Source: Shewanella psychrophila (lineage in GTDB: Bacteria; Pseudomonadota; Gammaproteobacteria; Enterobacterales; Shewanellaceae). From it: 64,000 nucleotides of DNA. Each line of letters begins with the position of its first letter. The first letter of the stretch is position 1. The notes beneath the pieces are model-generated. The model was not told the origin of the DNA and did not search any database. It worked only from the letters and a program-made list of their open reading frames with translations. The stretch lies in the NCBI RefSeq assembly GCF_002005305.1, contig NZ_CP014782.1:744001-808000 (forward strand), in the 5' to 3' direction. Both the position numbers and the translations under genes were made by a program. Of this stretch, positions 46,997 to 54,760 are shown piece by piece.

Positions 46997-47884
46997 ATGA
47001 GTGGAGGTTTATCATTGGCTCCCACATCCTGGGGGCATCTGGCGAGCTTTAATGCCATGGCCAGTCGGTGTGAGGTGCTTATTCGCACAGCAGACAGAGA
47101 GCTGGCTTTTCTCATGGCCTATCAGGTTATGCAGGAAACACGGCGCATAGAACAAAAGTACAGTCGCTTCAACCACTGCAGTTTACTTAGTAGGCTTAAT
47201 GTTAATGGGGGCAACTGGCAGAACATAGACGCCGAAACATCTGCGCTGTTAGTGTTCTCTAAGCAGTGCTTCGACGCCAGTAATGGTATGTTCGATATCA
47301 CGGCGGGGCCCATATTGAAACTCTGGGACTTCGGGCCTGATGCAAGTTTGCCTTGTCCTGCATCCATTGAGAACGCACTGACACTCGTTGGATTTGACAA
47401 GCTGATTATAGAGACATCACGCTTGTTTATCCCTAATGGAATGAGCTTAGATTTTGGCGGTATTGCCAAGGAGTATGCCTGTGACAGGGCGGTGAGTCTG
47501 TTGACGCTTCATTATCCTCAGGAATTGGCTCTGGTTAATTTAGGTGGTGATATTGCATGTACTTCGATAGCCGAAAAGCCCTGGCTGGTGGGAATAGAAG
47601 ATCCTTTTGCATTGGACAATCACAAATCTACCATTAGCTTAATTGGCGGAGGTCTGGCTACCAGTGGACATACCCGGCGTTTTTTACTGGATAAGGGCAG
47701 GCGATACGGGCATATATTAAACCTTAACACAGGCTATCCGGTGGAACAGGCACCTCTATCTGTGACGGTTATTGCTGAAAACTGTGTGATGGCAGGCATG
47801 TTATCCACCATAGCCATGTTAAAAGGCGCCAATGCACAGCCTTTTATGGCCAGTCAGAATGTTGAATTTCATATTTGCAGCTAG
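46997..47884 (+). CDS. apbE: FAD:protein FMN transferase
   Basis: ApbE transfers FMN from FAD to a threonine of target proteins. The 295-residue protein has FNAMASRCEVLIRT at the start, MFDITAGPILKLWDFG, DFGGIAKEYACDRAV, LVNLGGDIAC and LATSGHTRRF, all core ApbE blocks that bind FAD and Mg2+. The ATG follows GTGAGGAAAG. Unusually, it begins directly with the domain: no signal peptide or lipobox is present, whereas many ApbE proteins are periplasmic lipoproteins. The likely substrate is the DUF2271 protein at 43006, with its DGVSSAT motif. It is the last gene of the cluster. Confidence 0.92.
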   Translation: MSGGLSLAPTSWGHLASFNAMASRCEVLIRTADRELAFLMAYQVMQETRRIEQKYSRFNHCSLLSRLNVNGGNWQNIDAETSALLVFSKQCFDASNGMFDITAGPILKLWDFGPDASLPCPASIENALTLVGFDKLIIETSRLFIPNGMSLDFGGIAKEYACDRAVSLLTLHYPQELALVNLGGDIACTSIAEKPWLVGIEDPFALDNHKSTISLIGGGLATSGHTRRFLLDKGRRYGHILNLNTGYPVEQAPLSVTVIAENCVMAGMLSTIAMLKGANAQPFMASQNVEFHICS

Positions 47885-48005
47885 CACACGTTTACTGGTC
47901 ACTTGTAGAATCATCATGTTTTTGTTAGTAAACCTAAAAATAATAAGTGATTCATGCTTATTGTAGTGACTGTTTGTAGCGGCATGTGGACTGGGGAGAG
48001 AGGTA

Positions 48006-49277
48006 TCAGGCAAACCTTAAGTTTGTCACTCTGTTCCTACCGCCACTCTTGGCCCGGTACAAGGCTTTATCTGCAGCCTTGAATACTTCATCAGTGCCTA
48101 GGTCATGTCGTTTAGTTCTGGCATTGATGCTGTCCGCGACGCCTATACTGACAGTGATATTCACGGTTTTATGTTCTCCTACATCTTGGCTATAAATTTT
48201 GGCATCTTTATCAAGGATTGGTCTTTCATGGTGGTCACGTATGACCAGATCATAGTTGGCTATCTTACTCCTTAGTTCATTGAGATAGGGTAAACATTGA
48301 TTCGAGTTTTTACCCTTGAACAAGATAATAAACTCCTCGCCGCCATACCTGAATACTGAGGCATTTCCTTCTGTCTGCTTCATTATTTGTGCTACTAGCC
48401 TCAAGACTTCATCTCCGGTTCTGTGTCCATAGGAGTCGTTAAACTGTTTGAAATGATCAACATCTAGCATGGCTATAGTGTAAAGGCCGTTTATGTGTTC
48501 CATTTCAATTTCTAATGCCCTACGGCCTTGTAATTCAGTCAGTTGATCGATAAATGCCAGTTCATGACTTGAAGTGATAATACTCAACAGTAGTAGTGTC
48601 GCAGCTAATGAAAAGCATATTGCTGGAATGGCAGGGGTATCAAAAAAGACTAAGGCTAAAGTACAAAATACTAGATTAATGAAGATGGTGTGGTCAAAAT
48701 TTGAGTTTCTGAATAAGACGATGAATCCGCTAACTAAGGTTAGAGCCATTGAGATGATGATCAGTAGCAGCGGTGATGAAGACAATGAAGGTAATGGTTT
48801 AAGATATGCGCTCCAGAGCCAGCTGACATTTTCATTGGTGAGCTGCTCCAGCAGCAACCAGCACCAAACTACCTGAAACAGAATGAATAGTAGGTAGTTA
48901 ATGCCAAATCGAGATAGCAAACGTTTTTCCGGTAGAAAGTGAATCAAAAATAGGTTTACAGGAAGAGCAAATACCAATAAGCAGAAAGTGAATCTCTGAA
49001 TATCCGTTAGGTCGTCAATACCGACATAGTTTTGTATCAAATAAAGGCTAACAACCATCAAGAGAGCCACAAGTCCTGTTGCTCCCTGGTTAAAAGGTTG
49101 GCTTAAGAAGATGACGACGGAGAGCATGATGTAAGGGAAGGTTGATATTAAGTTTTGATAGGGGGACAGTAATATTAATAATGACTCGCTAGACAAACAC
49201 AGCTGCACAGCCAAGAGTAGCGGAAAAAACACGCGAAACAAGGCACTTCTGAATAGTGCAAATGAAAATAATGACAT
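48006..49277 (-). CDS. Membrane-anchored diguanylate cyclase (GGDEF), second copy
   Basis: Of 423 residues, the first 240 form seven or eight transmembrane segments (LFFPLLLAVQLCLS to AICFSLAATLLLLSI), a membrane sensor of unknown type. The GGDEF domain has FIDQLTELQGRRALEIEMEH, MLDVDHFKQFNDSYGHRTGD and FRYGGEEFIILFKG, and should be active. The RxxD inhibitory site is not present in front of GGEEF. It is convergent with apbE and unrelated in sequence to the membrane part of the other cyclase at 41037. Confidence 0.88.
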   Translation of the reverse strand: MSLFSFALFRSALFRVFFPLLLAVQLCLSSESLLILLSPYQNLISTFPYIMLSVVIFLSQPFNQGATGLVALLMVVSLYLIQNYVGIDDLTDIQRFTFCLLVFALPVNLFLIHFLPEKRLLSRFGINYLLFILFQVVWCWLLLEQLTNENVSWLWSAYLKPLPSLSSSPLLLIIISMALTLVSGFIVLFRNSNFDHTIFINLVFCTLALVFFDTPAIPAICFSLAATLLLLSIITSSHELAFIDQLTELQGRRALEIEMEHINGLYTIAMLDVDHFKQFNDSYGHRTGDEVLRLVAQIMKQTEGNASVFRYGGEEFIILFKGKNSNQCLPYLNELRSKIANYDLVIRDHHERPILDKDAKIYSQDVGEHKTVNITVSIGVADSINARTKRHDLGTDEVFKAADKALYRAKSGGRNRVTNLRFA

Positions 49278-49632
49278 TCATGTTTCCCTAATTTGTCCCT
49301 TGATGACGATTCCTTTTAGTAAACCATGTACTACTCATGAACAAGATTGATTTTAAACTAATTATTATTTTTTGATACTCGAGTTCGTTAGTGCCCAGTA
49401 TAGTAGTTAGACTGACTCGCCGTATGAAAATATTTACAAGCAATAAACGGATAGCTAAGTATTCAGGATTAGCTCCTAATAGCCTGAATGTTAGTTCGAC
49501 ACTCAGGCGAAATATGCTCAGCTACACCAAGATTTACGTGACTCACTCTATTTATATTTGTAGTTTGTATTGTCTAACTTCAGTTACTTAGACTATAAGT
49601 CATGATGGGTATTGGTTTTTGCTGGGAGTCAG
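49278..49632. other. Intergenic region before the glycosyltransferase cassette
   Basis: About 355 bases hold no convincing gene; a 66-codon GTG-initiated frame at 49391 lacks a ribosome binding site and family features. The region presumably contains the promoters of the divergent cyclase and glycosyltransferase genes. No clear operator seen. Confidence 0.45.
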
Positions 49633-50808
49633 ATGGAAAAAATATGCTTTGCCTTGCATCGGTTCCGTGCGGATAAGAAAGAGGCCATGAGTAAAAATTT
49701 TGTCAACCTGGTGGAAGGCATCTCCCAGAAAGGTGAGAAGGTGGTCACCTATACACCGATAGATTTTATAACTGTAGCGAAAGTTGAAAAGTTTTTCTAT
49801 CGCTCTACCAGTAGATATTCCTCTCTAGCCGAGTCGGTAAACAATTTGTGGTTAATATGTAGGGATATTAATCGAAATCATCTCGACTATAAGTTTATTA
49901 ACTTTCATATAGCGACGCCGGTGGAGTCCTTTCTGTTAACGGTGTTCCTGTGTCGCTCAGCGATAAAAAAAACTGTGGTTTCTATTTGGCAGTCTTATCT
50001 GACTTTTGATGAACTTAAAGGTAATTTTAAATACTTTTTTTCAAACTCGATAAAGTACTTACATATATTGATAGGGAATTCTTTTGCCTGTTCTTTTCTG
50101 TATACCTTGTCTTTAAAGCAATTTCACAAAGTCATCGTTCACTGTGAGTACCAGCGTAAGCAGTTGGTAGTCCATGGCGTTAATGACATTACTTTGATCC
50201 GAAACGGAGTATTTTCTCTTAATGATTTTCCTATCGATGTCTTGCCTGACACGAAAGTACAAAGTGATGATTTTGTACTACTCTATCTAGGACATGCTAA
50301 AGCTTCTAAGGGAGTCAATACTCTGATCGAGTTGGCGGCTTCTTTGGAAGCTAGTAAAGCGTTAGAGTTTACACTGATATTGGCCTTGAGCGGCTTTGGC
50401 GAAAAGAAACATCTTTGCCGATTAGTAAAACACGCAAATTTAGAGCATAGGGTATGCTTTAAAGATGAGGTGAGTGTGCTGGAGGAGATGACCAATGCTG
50501 ACTTATTGTTATTGCCGCTGCGTACTTGTGTTGGAACAAGTTTGATGCCCAATGTCATCATAGAAGCTATGTCATTAGGTTTACCAGTCGCTGTGCCAAG
50601 CTATCCAGAGTTACAAGAGCTTGTTAGCTTAGGGGAAAATGCCTTTGAACTGGATATCTCTGATATAGATTCCACTAGTAGGATGATTTCGACTTTATCG
50701 AAAAACAGAAGTTTACTTGAAAAGGTAGCACGCTCCCAAAAAATGCGGATCAGAGACGGTATGACGTTAGACAATTTTGTGGACGGTTACTTTCAATCTT
50801 TAACTTAG
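49633..50808 (+). CDS. Glycosyltransferase family 4 (GT-B fold)
   Basis: I place the start at ATG 49633 behind CTGGGAG, giving MEKICFALHRFRADKKEAMS and 391 residues. The C-terminal half has the GT4 donor domain: LYLGHAKASKGVNTLIELA and MPNVIIEAMSLGLPVAVPS with the E-x7-E-like acidic positions. The N-terminal acceptor domain is not close to any named enzyme. It is followed after 9 nt by a GT2 gene and heads a run of envelope glycan genes. Sugar and acceptor are unknown. Confidence 0.82.
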   Translation: MEKICFALHRFRADKKEAMSKNFVNLVEGISQKGEKVVTYTPIDFITVAKVEKFFYRSTSRYSSLAESVNNLWLICRDINRNHLDYKFINFHIATPVESFLLTVFLCRSAIKKTVVSIWQSYLTFDELKGNFKYFFSNSIKYLHILIGNSFACSFLYTLSLKQFHKVIVHCEYQRKQLVVHGVNDITLIRNGVFSLNDFPIDVLPDTKVQSDDFVLLYLGHAKASKGVNTLIELAASLEASKALEFTLILALSGFGEKKHLCRLVKHANLEHRVCFKDEVSVLEEMTNADLLLLPLRTCVGTSLMPNVIIEAMSLGLPVAVPSYPELQELVSLGENAFELDISDIDSTSRMISTLSKNRSLLEKVARSQKMRIRDGMTLDNFVDGYFQSLT

Positions 50809-50817
50809 GCAAATACG

Positions 50818-51765
50818 ATGCGGATAATCAGCCTGATAGCGCCTTGTTACAACGAAGACTCAGTGATAGAACAGTACTACCGGAGGATATGCTCCGTCGC
50901 TGAAAAGTATAAAGAGTATGAGTTTGAGTTTGTGGTTGTCGATGATGCCAGTGTCGATCAGAGTCTGGCCATATTAGACAGGCTAGCTCAGAGCGACCCA
51001 CGTTTGAAAGTGATTCATCTGGCATCTAACGTCGGCCATCAAACGGCGCTTTTTGCAGGTATAGAAAGTGCTTCAGGTGATATCAATGTGACCTTAGATA
51101 TAGACCTTCAGGATCCGCCGGAACTCTTATCTGAATTTTTGGCTAAAATCGATCTTGGCTTTGATGTTGTCCATGCACAACGTAAATCGAGAAGGGGTGA
51201 GACTCCCTTTAAGCTTATCTCAGCTAAACTGTTTTACCAGATCATTAAACATACATCTAAAGTGAAAATAATCAAAGATTGTGGGGACTTCAGAGCATTT
51301 ACTAAACCAGTTAGACTAACAATAATTAGGTTCAGAGAGAAACATAAGTTTTTACGTGGGCTGTTCGTATTAGTTGGATTTGAACAAACGATTATTCAGT
51401 ATGAACGTTGTGCTCGTTATGGAGGGGAAACTAAATATACCTTGCTTAAAATGACCAATTTAGCAGTCGATGCCATGTTAAATTTTTCTCAGTTTCCCAT
51501 AAGGTTGATGTTTATTGTATCGAGTTTAATGTGGTCTCTTGGCTTTATATATCTGATTAAGGCCATGTTTAGCCGTTTTGTTTTCGGGACAGCGATAGAG
51601 GGCTGGACATCAATCATTTTCTTTCAGGTCTTATTCACCGGAGTGTTACTCTTTTTTATCGCCTTGCTCGGTGCCTATATTGGTCGAATATACGAACAGG
51701 GGCAATCTAGACCCTTGTATTGGATCCGGTATACCAAGAATATAGATCAAGACAATGATGGCTAA
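50818..51765 (+). CDS. GT2 polyprenyl-phosphate glycosyltransferase (GtrB/DPM-like)
   Basis: This 315-residue protein has an N-terminal GT-A domain (LIAPCYNEDSVIEQYYRRI; VVVDDASVDQSLAILDRLA; the metal motif in LDIDLQDPPEL) and two C-terminal membrane helices (LMFIVSSLMWSLGFIYLIKA; FQVLFTGVLLFFIALLGAYI). Such enzymes load a sugar onto undecaprenyl phosphate at the cytoplasmic face. It overlaps the gtrA-type gene by 11 nt, the classic pairing with a flippase. Confidence 0.9.
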   Translation: MRIISLIAPCYNEDSVIEQYYRRICSVAEKYKEYEFEFVVVDDASVDQSLAILDRLAQSDPRLKVIHLASNVGHQTALFAGIESASGDINVTLDIDLQDPPELLSEFLAKIDLGFDVVHAQRKSRRGETPFKLISAKLFYQIIKHTSKVKIIKDCGDFRAFTKPVRLTIIRFREKHKFLRGLFVLVGFEQTIIQYERCARYGGETKYTLLKMTNLAVDAMLNFSQFPIRLMFIVSSLMWSLGFIYLIKAMFSRFVFGTAIEGWTSIIFFQVLFTGVLLFFIALLGAYIGRIYEQGQSRPLYWIRYTKNIDQDNDG

Positions 51766-52135
51766 GTTTGCTTTGGTTGGGGTAGTGAATACCTTGATAA
51801 GCTATGGTTTTTTCTCTGTACTTGTATATGCAGGCTGCCATTACTTATTGGCCTCTGTGATGTCTTATGCTCTGGGGGCATCTGTTAGCTATTGGCTGAA
51901 TGCGGCTTATACATTTTCTGTGATGAGAACCACAAAGGGGCTGTTTAAATTTATATTGCTCAGTACGGTTGCCATCTTGTTTGGCATGGCAGTGCTGCAT
52001 ATTTTGATTGAATTTATGTTCTTTAGTGCCTATATAGCCCAAGCTTGTGTGGTGGTTTTACGGTTTCCTCTGGTCTATGTTTTGTCCCACTCTCTGGTTT
52101 TTAATCTAGGCTTACAGAAGAGAAAAACAGACTAG
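51755..52135 (+). CDS. GtrA-family membrane protein (lipid-linked sugar flippase)
   Basis: The 126-residue protein has four transmembrane segments and the GtrA pattern (FALVGVVNTLISYGFFSVLV; GASVSYWLNAAYTF). GtrA proteins are thought to flip undecaprenyl-phosphate-linked sugars made by GtrB-like GT2 enzymes. It overlaps the GT2 gene by 11 nt with an ATGATG start. The flipped sugar would serve as donor for a periplasmic GT-C enzyme, for which the gene at 53027 is a candidate. Confidence 0.88.
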   Translation: MMAKFALVGVVNTLISYGFFSVLVYAGCHYLLASVMSYALGASVSYWLNAAYTFSVMRTTKGLFKFILLSTVAILFGMAVLHILIEFMFFSAYIAQACVVVLRFPLVYVLSHSLVFNLGLQKRKTD

Positions 52136-52228
52136 TTTTGTGTTAGCGAGTGTTGGTACAGGATTTCCGTGAACTACTTGGTCTAAGTTTGTTTGTGACA
52201 GACATCGAAACTAAAGGAGAACGGTAAG

Positions 52229-52948
52229 ATCAAAACCATAAAAGAGCAAAAAAAAGCGTTTTATAGCGATGAAGAGACTGTTCAGGAGTACGATGATTTA
52301 AGGTTTAATAAAGTGGGTGGGCAGTACGTGCACTTGAGTGAATCATTAGCCATCATAGGCTTTCTTGAACGAGTGAAAAATAAAAAATCGCTATTAGATA
52401 TTCCTACGGGTACGGGAAGAATGTTAGTCAATCTCCTCGGGTTTAAATTCGATCATCTGTGCGCTGCGGATTATTCCGATGCCATGTTATCACTATGTCG
52501 GATTAAGTATAGAGATCAAAAAATTCATTTTACTAAACAAGATATCTATCGTACTTCCTTCGATAACGAGGCATTCTCCTGCTTGTTATCCAGCCGTTTT
52601 TTATTTCATAGCGACACCCAAGATCGAGTGTTTAAAGAGTACTCGAGGATCATTTGTCCGGGAGGATTTCTTATTGCTGATACGCTCAGTTGGTCGCCGA
52701 GAACTTGGACCCAAGTATTTTCTACCAAACTGGGAGGTCAACTGTATACCAATAGTGAGCAAAGCATACAGCAACTCGCTCACAACCATGACTTTTCTAT
52801 CTTAGGGATCAAGAGTCTGCTGATATTACCAAGTTTTTTTTATAATTTTATGCCGCAACCCATCCTATCCTTTTTCATCTGGTTAGAAGGTTATTGGCCA
52901 AAGCGATGGATGACCAAGCGAGTGTGGTTGTTTCAGAAAAATCCATAA
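52229..52948 (+). CDS. SAM-dependent methyltransferase lacking a canonical start codon
   Basis: The protein is a class I methyltransferase (LLDIPTGTGRMLVNLLG for SAM binding; FSCLLSSRFLFHS; GFLIADTLSW). Coding sequence clearly begins upstream of the first GTG (52313): FYSDEETVQEYDDLRFNKVG is the usual N-terminal block of this family. Yet from the in-frame stop at 52196 to 52313 there is no ATG, GTG or TTG. AAAGGAG at 52213-52219 is 9 nt from an ATC at 52229, which I tentatively take as a non-canonical or mutated start (239 residues). The gene stands about 90 nt after gtrA in the glycan cassette; its substrate is not evident. Confidence 0.6.
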   Translation: MKTIKEQKKAFYSDEETVQEYDDLRFNKVGGQYVHLSESLAIIGFLERVKNKKSLLDIPTGTGRMLVNLLGFKFDHLCAADYSDAMLSLCRIKYRDQKIHFTKQDIYRTSFDNEAFSCLLSSRFLFHSDTQDRVFKEYSRIICPGGFLIADTLSWSPRTWTQVFSTKLGGQLYTNSEQSIQQLAHNHDFSILGIKSLLILPSFFYNFMPQPILSFFIWLEGYWPKRWMTKRVWLFQKNP

Positions 52949-52999
52949 TACGGAATGGCTACTAGGCTAGTGCTCATTTGATTGGCTAAGGTCGTCTTT

Positions 53000-53030
53000 A
53001 AAAATGAATAAGGCAGGTTCAGAAAAATGA
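53000..53030 (+). repeat. 23-bp tandem duplication of a start region with 8-codon mini-ORF
   Basis: AAAAATGAATAAGGC occurs at 53000 and again 23 bases later at 53023. The first copy opens a frame MNKAGSEK that stops at TGA 53028-53030, overlapping the ATG of the second copy (ATGA). The second copy starts the GT39-like gene as MNKAG. The mini-ORF is likely to be translated and coupled to the gene. Confidence 0.7.
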
Positions 53031-54718
53031 ATAAGGCTGGATTGCTATATAGTCTGAGGCTGAGCTCACTCTTTGTGGTCATTTTTCTTTATCTGTGTGT
53101 TCTGCTTAATTCAGCCATGATAAACGATGACTATATGGCTCTGTACACCATCTGGAGAATGAGTATTGGCCATGTAGGTGGAGTTGATTTTAATATAGAT
53201 AGTTACACCTTATTGTTCGACCTCCTGACATCTATCGCTACTTTGCTCGAACCTAAGTTTGAATTGATATTCCTGTTCAGGGCGATTATGTTGTTGATGA
53301 TATTACTTATATCCTGTCAGCTGTCTTATCTGTTGCAGATAGTTGTCAGTAAGCGTGTCTCTTTCATTGCCGTGATTTTTTTATTGATCTGTACACCAAT
53401 GTACCTAAGGGGGTTAGATCTCAGGCCCGATCTGTTTATTCTCCTTATTTGGCTACAAATTATCATTATTTTTAGCGGGAAGACCGCCATCCTGTCACCG
53501 GTTAAGATCACTTATGTGGGTGTACTCATAGGCCTGGCATTTCTATTCAAATTTAAGTCCATTATTATCGTCTTGCCTCTGGCGCTGTTCTTCATACAAG
53601 AGATGATAATCGAGCGTAGAAATATAAGGGTTCTGATTGGGGCTATAGCCTACCTCTTGCTGGGTGTGGGGCTAGTGATTATCTCTTATGCTTGGATGTT
53701 AGGATTTGACTCCGTAATACAAGGATATGTTGTGGTTACCGCTAAGCTGATGACAAGCTCGATAAATGGTGACATTTCTGTATCAGGACTTAAGTTTGAT
53801 ATTTTAAAGCAAGCATTCATTCAAGATGCCCTTTTTTGGATCTTTGGCTTAATCGGAGCCATGTTGTTTGTGGTGAAAATAAATAGATTTAGCACCAAGC
53901 AAAGGTTCACTGTATGCTATTTATTACTGCTGGCCTTGGCATCTGTAGCGCTAAATCCGCATTATTTCGCTTATAACTTGATTAGCTTGTACCCCTTACT
54001 GTTGATCTTAGTCGCAATAACGCTGCAAGAGCTATATAACCTTTTAGTTAATGCAACTGACTTATTTTATTCTGTGTCTATCCTCCTTGGAGCCGCTTAC
54101 TTAACTCTCTCTATATTTCATTTTTACACTTATGCTTCAACTGATCGCCTCAGTCACCAGGCTGCTCTCAATGAGTTTATTCTAGGAAACACAGAAGAGG
54201 AACAGGCCGTTTTTGCCTATGAAGGGATAGGCCTATTCAGGCCTTCTACCTTTCATTGGCGTACTTCTAAGATCAGGTTATCTCAATACTTCCGTGGTGA
54301 TTATGATCTCTGGCAAGAGATTAAAGAGGCTAAACCTGTGTTGATTATTCTTAATTATAGGTTGCCACATTGGTTACTCCAGCGAGATAAGCAAGCATTG
54401 TTCGACCACTATATTATCGTTGCGCCACAAGTGATGGCCCCAGGTTTTTCAACTTTTAATCAGCGTGACTCGTACCTGATCTTAAGTGGTGCTTACCGGA
54501 TGAACAACACTCGGGGTAAGCCTTGTAAACTCGATGACCAGTGGGTGGAGGATGGCACTATTTTAACCCGACAAGAAGGAAGGGTTAAACTAGAAGTCGG
54601 TACAGGCGGGGTATGTAGCTTATCTTGGGCTTTCTCAAAGAAGAGCATAAACCGCTTAACGACAAGTAACCCTCATGGATACCCCTATCTGTTAAGATCA
54701 TCGCTTAGATTTAATTAG
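53027..54718 (+). CDS. GT39/ArnT-like membrane glycosyltransferase (GT-C fold)
   Basis: This 563-residue protein has about 11 transmembrane segments and a C-terminal periplasmic domain (from about 400). The first periplasmic loop has INDDYMALYTIWRM with a paired Asp, the position of the catalytic acidic residue in GT-C enzymes such as PMT and ArnT. Charged LRGLDLRPDLFIL resembles ArnT/PMG family loops. Such enzymes use polyprenyl-phosphate sugars in the periplasm, fitting the GT2/GtrA pair upstream. It is preceded by a short duplicated start. Assignment is by topology and motif; the acceptor is unknown. Confidence 0.7.
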   Translation: MNKAGLLYSLRLSSLFVVIFLYLCVLLNSAMINDDYMALYTIWRMSIGHVGGVDFNIDSYTLLFDLLTSIATLLEPKFELIFLFRAIMLLMILLISCQLSYLLQIVVSKRVSFIAVIFLLICTPMYLRGLDLRPDLFILLIWLQIIIIFSGKTAILSPVKITYVGVLIGLAFLFKFKSIIIVLPLALFFIQEMIIERRNIRVLIGAIAYLLLGVGLVIISYAWMLGFDSVIQGYVVVTAKLMTSSINGDISVSGLKFDILKQAFIQDALFWIFGLIGAMLFVVKINRFSTKQRFTVCYLLLLALASVALNPHYFAYNLISLYPLLLILVAITLQELYNLLVNATDLFYSVSILLGAAYLTLSIFHFYTYASTDRLSHQAALNEFILGNTEEEQAVFAYEGIGLFRPSTFHWRTSKIRLSQYFRGDYDLWQEIKEAKPVLIILNYRLPHWLLQRDKQALFDHYIIVAPQVMAPGFSTFNQRDSYLILSGAYRMNNTRGKPCKLDDQWVEDGTILTRQEGRVKLEVGTGGVCSLSWAFSKKSINRLTTSNPHGYPYLLRSSLRFN

Positions 54719-54760
54719 GTATTACATCGATTGGGATTAATTAATAATAAGAAAATAGTA

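Noticed and set aside
47122..47469. Antisense open frame of 115 codons inside apbE
   Set aside because: It lies opposite conserved ApbE motifs and looks like a shadow frame.
49391..49591. Possible 66-codon gene before the GT4 gene
   Set aside because: GTG start without ribosome binding site, no recognisable domain, composition like its non-coding surroundings.
52313..52948. GTG 52313 as the start of the methyltransferase
   Set aside because: It cuts off a block typical of the family and lacks a ribosome binding site, whereas AAAGGAG lies further upstream.
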